From the NCBI GenBank assembly GCA_002900995.3, contig CM035305.1:3580467-3644466 (forward strand): 64,000 bases of DNA, in the 5' to 3' direction. The position numbers were made by a program, and so were the translations under genes. This DNA is from Ganoderma boninense (lineage: Eukaryota > Basidiomycota > Agaricomycetes > Polyporales > Polyporaceae). Shown here in pieces: positions 54,473 through 64,000 of the stretch. Numbering within the stretch: the stretch's first letter is position 1; the number at the start of each line of letters is the position of its first letter. Below the pieces are notes generated by a model. That model was not told the origin of the DNA. It did no database searches and was given only the letters and a program-made list of their open reading frames with translations.

Positions 54473-56593
54473 TCAACGCTGCCGTCCTTTCCCTTTCTCA
54501 TTTCTGCCACTGCGAGTATGCTGCTGATCTGCCTCCTCCTCCTCCTCGCTCTCCTCTTCCTCCGGCGTCTGCGCGCTCTGCGGCCCGCCACTCCCGCTCC
54601 CGCTGCCACTTGTCCCCGCTCGTGCACTCCCAGAACCCGACGGCGAAGGTTCGAGCTCGGGCACGATACCGGCCAGCCGCTTGCTCTTCAGCATCACAAT
54701 TTCCTTCAGCCATCCGTTCTCGCGACGCAACTCCGACGCCTCCCGCTCGAGCTCCTCGACCCGTCCGGACAGGTCGCCGATCGTGTGCTCCAGGTTCATG
54801 GTCCATTGCTTCTTCTTGATTCGGAACCGCGCTGTGTGAGCCGTCAGAAGTCGCCCCAATGAATAACCCTTTAACAGAGATAAGTGCACGGCTCAACGAA
54901 GCAAGCGGTGCGTCGCCCCTTCCCTCCGAAAGTTATTCCATATACCTCCAGAGAAGGTCCGATATTCCGAATTCACAAGCGAACCGTTGACTCAGACTGG
55001 GTCCGACGCGGCCACCGCTCGAGGTCTCACGCACTATTGAGATGCCGAATGGGACGCATTCGGCATGCCAATAGAGGTGCAGCCGTCCCACATATTCTGG
55101 GCGCAAATGAACGAACTGGGTTCGAGCAGCCGTCCCCCTTCCACCGGAAGGAGAATGCCCGCTACGCTCGCGAAGCGGTGATTGCAACGATCGCGGGCCA
55201 CCGCGTGCCCGCTGGGGTCGAACGGCGTGCCCGCGGAGTAGAAAGGTTTGTGGGTGGTTAACGCGTGAGGGGGGGCACATGCGGTCGAAGCTCCATACAA
55301 TTCCAAATGTTCGCCATGCCCAGGCAGGCACGCCGTGACGAGGGCCCACGCAATTCCGATATGTGTGTCATGCTCAAGCAGGGTTCCGTGCAACATATAT
55401 ATACCGAGCCAACAGGAGACGACGCGCATATAAGGCCGGGGCCAGTCGAGCGAGTACGCACCTGAGGCGGCTGTGTTCCTGCGTCTCTTGTCCTCTGCGA
55501 TCATGCCCGCGTCCATGTCTTCCGGGTCTGCCCCCTGCGTGGCCTCCGGCGAGGACGTGTTTCCTGCCGATGATGACCGCTGCATTGGCGGCAGAGGCAT
55601 GATGCCTTCCATCGGGGAGCCCGAAGGCTCCAAGGGGCGGTAGGGTGCCGAAGTGGCCTGCGGAGAAGCTCGGGCTCTGCTGATGGGGTGGCGGCATGAA
55701 GGGGAAGCCACCTTGCTGTTGGGGTTGCGACGACGGCCGGCGCAGAGGCATCACGCCAAACTGAGAGGGCGGCGGAGCCCGCTGTTGTTGTTGCTGTTGG
55801 TATGCAGCCAGCTGCTGCTGCAGGTGGGGGTGGAGAGGGTGCTGAGGGGTATGCTGTTGCTGTCCATGACCATGTCCGTGTCCGTGTCCTTGCATGGGGG
55901 GCATCAGTTCTTGCGACGGATGGGGAACCTGGCCGGCCCCGGCATGCTGCTGTTGTTGTATCTGCAGGTACTGAAGCCACGGTAGCGCAGCGAGGAACAT
56001 CTCCGTAAGTTGGGGCCCTCCACTGGCTCCCGGAGGCATCAGCGAGACCGGCGCTGGGCCCATGGCAGGCGGCGGATTCGAGTGAGCCTGGGGAGGCGCA
56101 GGCGCGTCCTGCTGCATTGCGCGCAGCGCGCGGCCAATCGCGTCCTCGTCATATCCTGTGGGCACCGGGAACATCCCACCACTGCCCTCGCGCCCCCCGC
56201 CGAACGGGTGCTGCATAAGCCCAAAGTCTATTTCAGACAGCTGGGAGTGGGTAGAGATAAGACATTACAATTTCGCCCAGCACATCTGTCAGCGCTGCTG
56301 CCAGAAGAGCGGCGACGTACCCTGGGTGTGCTCGGCCCCGCCGATGGCTGCTGTTCCTGCTGGCCTCCTGCTCCTACTGCTCCTGCTCCTACTGCTGGTG
56401 GGGTTTCAGGCTGGCTTGCAGAGCGCGCCCGCCGCGCTCGCCCCGACTGCTTGCCCGAGCCGCCGCTGGGGGTATTGGAGGGATGTCGCGAAGCCATATC
56501 GGTGTCTTCTGCGCTTGAGTCTGTACGTCCTTGGTTTAGGTTCGGGCTGACGTTGGTTGGGTGCAGCAGGTCCTCGAGCAGTAGTCCCGGCAT
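54473..56593 (-). CDS. bZIP transcription factor, cys-3/ATF4-like
   Basis: Exons 56593-56321, 56240-55462 and 54831-54473. The long N-terminal part is disordered, with Gln runs (YQQQQQQ), HG repeats and Pro. The bZIP starts at the end of exon 2: EDKRRRNTAAS joins ARFRIKKKQWTMNLE to give the basic region N-x3-ASARFR, followed by a leucine zipper (LEHTIGDLSGRVEELEREAS). The C terminus is acidic. Family knowledge: the NTAASARFR-x-KKK basic region is shared by cys-3/MetR sulfur regulators and ATF4 relatives, so control of sulfur or amino-acid genes is the best guess. Exon 2 is one base over length: a GGGG run at 55634-55637 needs to be GGG to join GHFGTLPPL to EPSGSPMEG. Intron 2 (630 nt) is very long for this genome. 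Confidence 0.85.
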
Positions 56594-57273
56594 GTCGTCT
56601 TTCGAGGCCTTGCCTGCGTCGAATTATCAGGCCGCCCGGGGGTACGTGCGGTGCGATGCGCGAGAGATTGCAAATGCGAGTTCCGGCCTGGCGAACGACG
56701 CGTGTCGTGCCCGTCTAGTCAGGTTGTGCCCGGGCGTGGGGTGTGCGATGCGGGGGAAGGGGCGGGGCAGAGCTGCGAGCACGAATGCGAAAGGCTCCGT
56801 GGCGAATGCGAGTGTGCGAGTTGGGATTTGGAGCCCTCGCGAAGGACACGCCCCCCATCTACGCAATAGCGCGAAGGCTCGCCATCCCGGCCATTTGCAA
56901 TACTGCAAGACATCGCAACGCCAACGCAAGGTGTCGTACCGCATTCACACCGAGCGCGGTGCTGATAGGTCGCGATCGGCGGAGTGCGCCATTCAATGCC
57001 TCGATGGCGACACTCGAAGGTCAATTGGTGTGCCCGACGCCGTCACGTGCCCAGTTGGAACGCGTACGCGACGCGTGCGTCATTGATCCGCGGGCCGAGG
57101 CGCATCCATTGTTTACAGCCGTTGGTCCGCGAGTGCCCAATCGCCAAGTGTAACATGCAAGAGTGTAATTGCTTGTGGATCCGTAGTGTACAGATGCAAT
57201 GTACTACATACTCCATCGAAATTCACATTTGGTTTCTCTACTCCTCTACTGTCCACGGACGCCGGCAACCCCC
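56594..57273. other. Intergenic, bZIP promoter and NPL4 3' region
   Basis: About 680 bp, GC-rich, with many GCGA and TCGC strings near 56740-57000. No RNA or known site recognised. Confidence 0.5.
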
Positions 57274-59586
57274 TTATAATGGCAACCCGCAAATCTCGCA
57301 ATCGTGGCCCCCGTGGGTGTTCTCGAAGGTGCAGTGTGGGCAAATGCGGATGTGACCGCCGACACCACCACTTGGCCCTGGGGCAGGTCCGCTGTCTTGC
57401 GCGATCTGGTCAAACACTTCTGGAGGTATGTCTGTATCCATCGGTACATGGCCACCCGAAGACGGCGGTGAGCTTGCAGATGGTGGTTTCGCTGGGAGAA
57501 GACCCGATCGACACAGAACACATAGGCATCATGGCAAGCGAACTTACGCGCAACTTCCCGAGCAAACGTCATAAGTGTGAGCCAGCCTTCTGTCCGCACA
57601 AGGTCGTCGAGGACTTTGTCACCCTCCAGATTGGGTGAAGTCGCCGTCCGGATGAAAACCCCCATGTCATTCTGACCACACATGAGACTCGGCGACGCCG
57701 CGGCGAGCAGATTATAGCGGACTTACGTGATTGACGAGGCCGGAGGTGCCGAGGAATGAGACCAGGTGCCAATCACTGAGGAACCGTGCGAGTGCTTGTC
57801 GCTTCTGTCGATCGCCGCCCTGGGAGCTTTCGTGGATATCGTAGGCGTGAATTTCGGCTAGACGGTGGAGAACGTTCTGAATGCTTTGATCCTCTAAACC
57901 AGGTCTGTTTTCGATCTTATAGTCTACGGAGTAGAACAGAGGCGACGGGTTTTGCGGGAAACCGTGAGAGACCTAGAACGAAGAGCACAGGTGAAGGAGG
58001 GACATAAACCGAACGGATGAAAAGATTTACATTCACCAGAAGGTATTCCACAGGGAAGCAAGGCTTGGCGTTCTTCTGCACGTCGAGGTTGTACTCGTTC
58101 TTGTATCGGAAGAAGACATCGGGGACGTAACGCGACGTGTCTTCCTCCTTCACGCGCATGATGCCAGGATCGACGCTTGCCTCAATCATGTCGGCATCAA
58201 CCATCGCGCAGGCCTGCTCAGAGACTTGGTACGCGGAGATATCCACTCCGCCCTCCTTGGTGCCGGTAAGTACCGCTGTTACCATTCGCGAGCCAAACTT
58301 GCCCGTGAAAGACGCTTTGCTTGAAGTTGGGTTCGCGTTCTGGACCACAGCAGCAAAAATAATCTCCAAGGATGACAAGTAAAACGATTGAGGATGTCGC
58401 TTATACTTGACCTTTGTCCTATCCTCTTCCTCGGGCTCAAGGTCGGTGAAGATGTACCCGACAACCTGCAGCGGTGTCGTTGCCTGTGTTGCAAGGGAGC
58501 GTATCCGTGCTTCGTCTTCCCAGGGCAGACCAAGCTCCAAGCCGTCGATCTCTCCTTGTTGTGGCGGCTCGTGAATGGCCTCTACAACAGCCTTAACGCC
58601 CATGGGGACATCCGGGTACGGCTCGTAGTGCCCAACGAGCCAACCGAAACGCTGCGTCCCCGTTGCTCGCCACGCCTGCAAGAACCGTTCAATGATGACT
58701 TCCGACGCGATCTCCAAGTGGTCGACCATCCGGAATGGTTGACTTTGAAGAGTGATGGCCGAAGGTTGACATGCGGTACAGATGCCGGCAGGCCACGGTG
58801 CGTGACCACCGGTGGGACAGGGGTCCTTGACTCTAAATGAGGGGGGAGTTAGAGGGGGGAGGGTGGCGGTGACGGACGACGAGAGAGAAGTCTTGGGGGT
58901 GACCTTGCTGAGGTAGGCGTGGTAGGATAGGTTCTTGATATTGTTCTTGGTGTGGTATTCGGGATCGTAAGGCTCTAGGGGCATGCAGTAATCGCACATG
59001 GCATTCGCGCCGTGTTTGCAGAAACGGTTGTCGCGTCCGCGCGGGATTTTGCCATCTTGGGAGCGCCAATACTTGTCAACCGGGTCTTCCTCCGCTGCCT
59101 CCCAAGGACGCGCGGCTCCAACAGGCGCGGCATTTGCTGCAGCGGTGCTTGGGGCGGGAAGCTCTGGTACAGGTGCTGACGTTGGCCGGTATCCCACGAA
59201 GAGAAGGTCTCCATGACTTGCGGTAAGGGGAGGCATGAAAATCTTGCTGCGGTGGGGAATATAGGGACGTACTTGAAACCAAGCGACTGGAGATTACGGC
59301 CAGCCAGAGACGTAACGGGTACTTCATTTCCGCGTGGTTGGTTAGAGAGCGTGATGGTGTTAGGGTCGGCTGATGGTGATGTTTCTAGGATCTTGTGAAT
59401 GTGGGCATGGTTGTGCGCGACTTGTGCGGAAAGAGAATCACCTTTGCGATCAGCTCCGAGATGTCGCTTGTGGGCTGGAAGTCAAAGCGGAAGTTTCCAT
59501 CTCTTGATCGCAAGCGGATGAGCTGAAATGGGGCATATAAGCATCCAGGGCGAGAGGGGGGCGAGAGGAGGCAGAGGACAGACCAT
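57274..59586 (-). CDS. NPL4: NPL4, cofactor of the Cdc48/p97 segregase
   Basis: Seven exons: 59586-59584, 59522-59442, 59391-59273, 59216-58037, 57972-57727, 57671-57548, 57491-57274; 656 aa, intact. The UBX-like N terminus is MLIRLRSRDGNFRF; then HGDLLFVGYRP, the Npl4 zinc region (NRFCKHGANAMCDYC, GICTACQPSAITLQSQPFRM), the large inactive MPN-like domain (MVDHLEIAS, GWLVGHYEPYPDVPMG), and a C-terminal NZF finger (ICPHCTFENTHGGHDCEICG) ending LPL. Family knowledge: Npl4 with Ufd1 brings ubiquitinated clients to Cdc48 in ERAD and chromatin extraction; NZF fingers bind ubiquitin. The first coding exon is just the ATG, split from the rest by a 61-nt intron; the family start MLIRLR and the site CCGCCATGGTCTGT support this. 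Confidence 0.94.
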
Positions 59587-60015
59587 GGCGGGGGAGGATA
59601 TGGGGGACTGAGCAGAGGACGCGTCCCTCCTGCGCAGATCAAGAACAAGATGACCTCAATTCCCCGATGACGCGTCGCGTGCCCATTACATAAGCCGAGG
59701 CGTGCAGCACGGACACGTGATGCTTCCATATCCGGTTAGCACGGATTTAGAAGTGCAGAGGACTGAAGACTGAAGTGGGCTCTGCCGCGGCTGCACCATC
59801 GCCCTCGTCTCGATTCACATCCTCCGCCTCTCTCATCTCTCTCCCCTCACCACCTCGTCGCCAGCGGGTCACTCTTCCCGACCGCCTCCAGGTCATCTCC
59901 CGACCGTCTGCCGCATACCATCGCTCCGGTCAGGTCGCACTGGATACCTTGTTCCCTTCTCCCGCTCAGCTTTATGATTCCCATATAAACACCGCCTCTT
60001 CCATCTCTTCCTCAC
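59587..60015. promoter_or_regulatory. Divergent promoter of NPL4 and the exonuclease gene
   Basis: 429 bp between the start codons. Pyrimidine-rich (TCTCATCTCTCTCCCCTC) in the half nearest the exonuclease start. Confidence 0.55.
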
Positions 60016-61452
60016 ATGTCTTTCTTTCAACCGTCTCCCATCTCGCCAAACATGCTTGTAACGACGCCTCCCACATCCGATGACCTCTCCAACCAACCAA
60101 CACAGCCCGACGAACCTCCCCGGGTCTACGACATCTACTCGTATGCCGACAAATCTCCCAACACCCGCCCGATCTACATCCAGAATGCGGCCACGGCCGA
60201 CGTTGCCATCTCCCAACTCAAGTCCAAAGTCCTCGGATTCGACTTAGAGTGGAGGCCTAACTTTGTCAAGGGCAACCCTGAGAACCCCGTTGCTCTTGTA
60301 CAACTCGCGAGCGAGGATACCATCCTCCTCATACATGTCTCCTTCATGCAGGGTACGTCCTCGCTCCCCGTGGTATGGACCGTGCCTGATACTCGCAACC
60401 AGCTTTTCCCGAGAGGCTCAGGCAACTTCTGCTTGATCCAACTGTTGTCAAGGCTGGTGTAGGAATACAGAGTGAGTCATATTGGCATCCCCCCTTCGAC
60501 CCGCCTAACTTCTCTTCGCACCTCCTTCTTCTGAACCAGAGGATTGTAAGAAGCTATGGACCGACCACGGTGTGGATACGCGCAATTGCGTGGACCTTTC
60601 CCTTCTGGCTCGCACGGTGGATAATGCACGGTGGAAGGGCAAATACGCCAACCCTATCGGCCTCTCGCGGCTTTGCGAGGCCTACGAAGAACTCACCCTG
60701 AACAAGGGCAAGGTCCAGACGAGCAATTGGGAGAAGCCGCTTGATCTCCGGCAGCAGCAATGTACGTGGTCTATCGCCACCAACCATTTTCTGTACCTTT
60801 TCGGCGCTCATGACTTCATTTCTGTAGACGCTGCAAATGATTGCCATGCGGGGCTTGTACTCTACAAGCGTCTTGCAGAGATGGCTACCGTGATGTCTCC
60901 AACCCCTCATCGGGTCTGGTATTCCTTCGACACCATCTCGGGCATGCTATACCAGCCATCCTCTGGTGTATTGTGGCATCCATTCAACCCGTACTACGAC
61001 CCTGGTCCCCCACCTCCCCAAAACCCCCGAAGGTGGTGGACATCGACGAGTTCCCACAGCGGCCTATTCGGGGTTTCCGTTTCAGTCGGAGCAACCGCTC
61101 CCTGCCAGAGCGTCCGCTCTCCCCGAACGCTTCTTCATTTGTCCCAGGCGCGAAGCAACACTCTCCCTCGCCTTCGCCCAGCCCCGTCCCGAGCCTCAGG
61201 GCTGGCCACCGATCCCATTCGCCGTTCCCCCATGCGAACGACGCTGTCATCACTGCACCGCCTATGCTCTCCGCGGACGCCGACGGGTTCCCGCGGTTGG
61301 GCAGACCGGCCACTCGTAGTGCTTGGCAGCAACAGAGGCCAAGGTCGTTCCGTGGTGGAGTCCCTGGCCCTGGACAAGTACACATGCCGCCCGCCCGCGG
61401 ACGGGGACGGGGGCGAGGGAGCTATCCCATCGCCGTCGCGCCGACAGGGTGA
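60016..61452 (+). CDS. WRN-type 3'-5' exonuclease domain protein
   Basis: Exons 60016-60352, 60403-60471, 60540-60761 and 60828-61452. The DEDDy nuclease motifs are KVLGFDLEWRPNF (Exo I, D-x-E), KAGVGIQEDCKKL with D (Exo II) and YAANDCHAGLVLYKRL (Exo III, Y-x3-D). An Arg/Ser-rich tail ends in an RG-repeat (PPARGRGRGRG) typical of RNA or nucleic-acid binding. Family knowledge: the domain is shared with Werner exonuclease and related 3'-5' nucleases; the substrate is unknown. Exon 4 is one base short: frame is lost in the CCCCAAAACCCCC run near 61014-61026 and regained with one more base, giving PPKVVDIDEFPQRP. A final intron (61453 onward) adding a few residues is possible. Confidence 0.85.
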
Positions 61453-63828
61453 GCGGGTCTCAACGCCTTCACCCACCGCTGTTTTTATTCTTCCGTACTC
61501 GATTACCTCTGCTTCCGCCGCCCGCCTCCGTCACTTCATCGTCCTTTCACCCGCCTGTCTTTACTTCGATATGCTCGGTTCTCCTGGATTATCTGTCTCA
61601 GACGTTGTTGTTGTCGATATCGCTTTCCCGTCGCCACTTGTCTCGCCTACTCGTCGACTGTTGCCGCTCCGCACTCCCCCACCCCTCCACTCCTGTATCT
61701 CATCCCCACTCACCCTCATGTCCACCCTCATGCCAATACTCGCTGCTGGCAGATCGGACGGTACACCTGTCTGCCTGCCTCTTCCGTGGATGCTCCCTGA
61801 CTATGTACATTAGATAATATTACACCGTGATTCTGTTGAATGTGTTGCTTTGATTGCAGGTCCAAGACTTCGTTTGCAGGGGCTCAATCTCGTGGGTGCA
61901 TACTTTGAGAAGTGAGTGGTGTCCGCGTCCACTGAAATGCTCACATCGACACTGCCCCGTCGCGTTAGAGAGGATTTAGGACTTGAATCCTATATAAATG
62001 AAACTTCAAACCCGCGCAAGAAAAGTTGTCACCACGGAGGTCGTGTGAGTAGCAACTACGTTCGGTATGCGTGTTCATTGCATAACCGACTTCGAAATTC
62101 TCCTCAAATTCAGACCCCAATCGTGAACTGCTACGGTACGTTGACCAAAAGTTTAATTCCAACTTGACATTAGGTGCCGGACAGGCTGGAGCTAGGATAT
62201 CAAATTCTCTCGTCTCGACAACAAACCACACTCCAGCGGGAAGCTACAGGGCCCTGAGCCGAGTTGGCGTACACAACTGGCTTCGGACCCCTATCTTCTT
62301 CGGTTCCTCGGGCTTCGGAAGGTGGTAAAGAGAACAGAACTTCGCTCCGATGCGCCACACGAGCAACACGATTGGCTCCTGCGCACTGTAGAATCACATG
62401 TCGCAGGACAATCCCGTCCTAAGTGCATCGGTTCCCCGGATTTCTAGGAGGCACAACACAACGGGTGAGCTTAGTCGCCCGCCCGGTCAAGCGTTAGCTG
62501 CTGTCCTTCGCAGGGCCCGCAACTCAGCCTCTTTGAAGGCACGGCAAGTAATTCAAGCTTCGACTGCTTGCATCGAGTCATTTGCGGTCACCGTCGGTCC
62601 CAATTCCGCGGAAGGTGGCCTGCCATATCTGAACAGGACGGTGGGTGGTTAACCACCTGCCTTACGCGTTTGAGAGATCGCCCTCGATGGCCCATCCGGC
62701 TCATCGACGACGATTCTCCTCTTGCAGTTGCTATCGCGACTATTACCACGCCACAACCTTCATCATCGCCGCTAGCAGCATTCTTCTGCACGTCCTCGAC
62801 CGTACCATGCCTCAGCGCCTCATTCAGAGTTCCCGCCTCGGGTATTTGCAAGAAGGCCGTGCTTATTAGCGTTCCCATTCCAGTTCGCCTCCCATATTGC
62901 GGCTTCTCTTCCACTCCACTCCACCACGGGGCTCAGCGTAACCGGAAGTTGGTGTGTCGGGCATCTGCCTGCCCCACGTCGCTGCCGCTCCGCATTCGAT
63001 CTACCTTCCGCCACCACGCCACTGTTACTACCTACTCCAAACGCCGCGCAGGCCCCAAGCCTTCGGTCGAGGCTTTGGGTGGATATGAGGATGCTACATG
63101 GCTGCGATGCTGTTGTCGAATGTGGTTTCTGGTGGGTCGGTTCTGGAGGGGATGGGGGATTATTCGCTGGGTGAATGCGGTCCGGAGCGGTTGAAAAGAA
63201 CAAAAAGTAGGAAAGCAGATTACTTATCTCGGAGAACCTTGGTGTCCGAGATGATATTCTGAAATCTCCACTGCTAAGCTCTTTCTCAAGCCTGCTCTAG
63301 TAAGGAGCAAGTCAGTCCTAGCCGAGTTCTGCCAGTGACATACTTATAAGATTACGTAACTTTCAATGGTTACCAAGTACATTGAGTCTCTAAGCGCCTA
63401 GAACGCTGCTTCTTGCTGTCTCGAATCACCTGGCTGTTCTCGACATATTCGGTATTCTGCTTGTTCAACGTAAAACTGTTCATCTAGCTGTATTGTCACC
63501 CTGGATATGTACCCTCAACGCTCGGAAGTTGCACGAAGTGCCATCCTTCATTCAAGTTCATCCCACTCTGAGATCCGACTTCCGCGACGCCTTCCCAGTC
63601 GTTAAGGGTCATGCCCTCCCAACGGCTAGCATCGTGTTCCTCTGTATGGGCGACTGGAGTTTCGCTCGGCATCAATCAGACGCATGTCGCTCTTCGTCGT
63701 TGCCGATCAGGTAAGCAGCTTGTACCCGACAACGGCGTGTTCTAGGCAACCTTGAGGCAACCCAGAACATAAAGATCGCCCCAACTTTCTCTCGCTGCAC
63801 TCGAGGTACATACGCTCATCTCGCTGGC
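61453..63828. other. Long intergenic region, no gene recognised
   Basis: About 2.4 kb. The first 400 bp are pyrimidine-rich (likely 3'UTR of the exonuclease gene). Open frames at 62398-62652 and 62568-63194 have no family features. The last 300 bp should hold the promoter of the F-box gene. Confidence 0.5.
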
Positions 63829-64000
63829 ATGTTACACTTGAACGTGCAATCCGCTATCCACCACTCTCTGCCTCGCCTCACGATCGCTATACCCCCAGAG
63901 ATATTCTACAGGATCTACCACTTCCTCCCGGATGACCTCACCACCCTCTCGGCTTGCACTCGCGTCTCCAAGCAATGGCACGACGTCGCACGACAGTGTC
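63829..64000 (+). CDS. F-box protein, N-terminal part
   Basis: Runs off the right edge; 57 codons are visible. After MLHLNVQSAIHHS comes an F-box: LTIAIPPEIFYRIYHFLPDD, then LTTLSACTRVSKQWHDVARQ. Family knowledge: an F-box near the N terminus marks SCF substrate receptors, a very large family in mushrooms; the partner domain is outside the window. An upstream exon cannot be excluded. Confidence 0.75.
   Translation, partial: MLHLNVQSAIHHSLPRLTIAIPPEIFYRIYHFLPDDLTTLSACTRVSKQWHDVARQC

Noticed and set aside
62568..63194. Plus-strand open frame of 208 codons
   Set aside because: Low complexity, no domain, and a competing frame on the minus strand; not supported as a gene.

Overview
The window is nuclear DNA of a filamentous basidiomycete, most likely an agaricomycete (mushroom or bracket fungus). 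Genes are dense, have many exons and use GT-AG introns mostly of 45-75 nt. The proteins are fungal (RTA1-type, Rgd1-type, cys-3-type bZIP), and a CxC5/CxC6-KDZ transposase of the kind abundant in mushrooms is present. All gene models below were spliced by hand and checked by reading-frame arithmetic.

Left core region (1-29.4 kb): start of SGT2 (-), PRP19 (+), an RTA1-family membrane protein (+), a Nudix hydrolase with a C-terminal anchor (+), a viroplasmin-PIF1 helicase fusion (+), an Rgd1-type F-BAR RhoGAP (-), a STE20/FRAY kinase (-), an SR-protein kinase (+), an RRM/zinc-knuckle SR-like protein (+) and the Rieske subunit of complex III (-). PRP19, the SR kinase and the SR-like protein serve pre-mRNA splicing; SGT2, RIP1, COX19 and NPL4 are protein-biogenesis, respiration and quality-control housekeeping genes.

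Accessory island (29,391-50,970): I read this as one 21,580-bp transposable element of the KDZ superfamily. It has imperfect terminal inverted repeats of about 72 bp built from TCCGNCGGA motifs, and a perfect 8-bp target-site duplication (CCCCATCT). It carries a six-exon CxC5/CxC6-KDZ transposase gene and six further genes in alternating orientation: a 931-aa orphan, an F-box/nucleotidyltransferase-like protein, a 612-aa cysteine-cluster protein, a 994-aa orphan, a 96-aa small protein and a 211-aa Zn2Cys6 protein. Related 21-bp minisatellites sit 1.6-1.9 kb inside each end. The element sits between RIP1 and a secreted glycerophosphodiesterase gene, inside the RIP1 promoter. This is the most notable structure in the window.

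Right core region (51-64 kb): secreted GDPD-type phosphodiesterase (-), COX19 (-), cys-3-like bZIP factor (-), NPL4 (-), a WRN-type 3'-5' exonuclease (+) and the start of an F-box protein (+).

Caution: seven conserved genes carry an apparent one-base indel (several in homopolymers), and the FRAY kinase carries a 19-bp tandem duplication that shifts its frame. In each case the exon arithmetic is off by exactly that amount. These look more like consensus errors than real gene loss.
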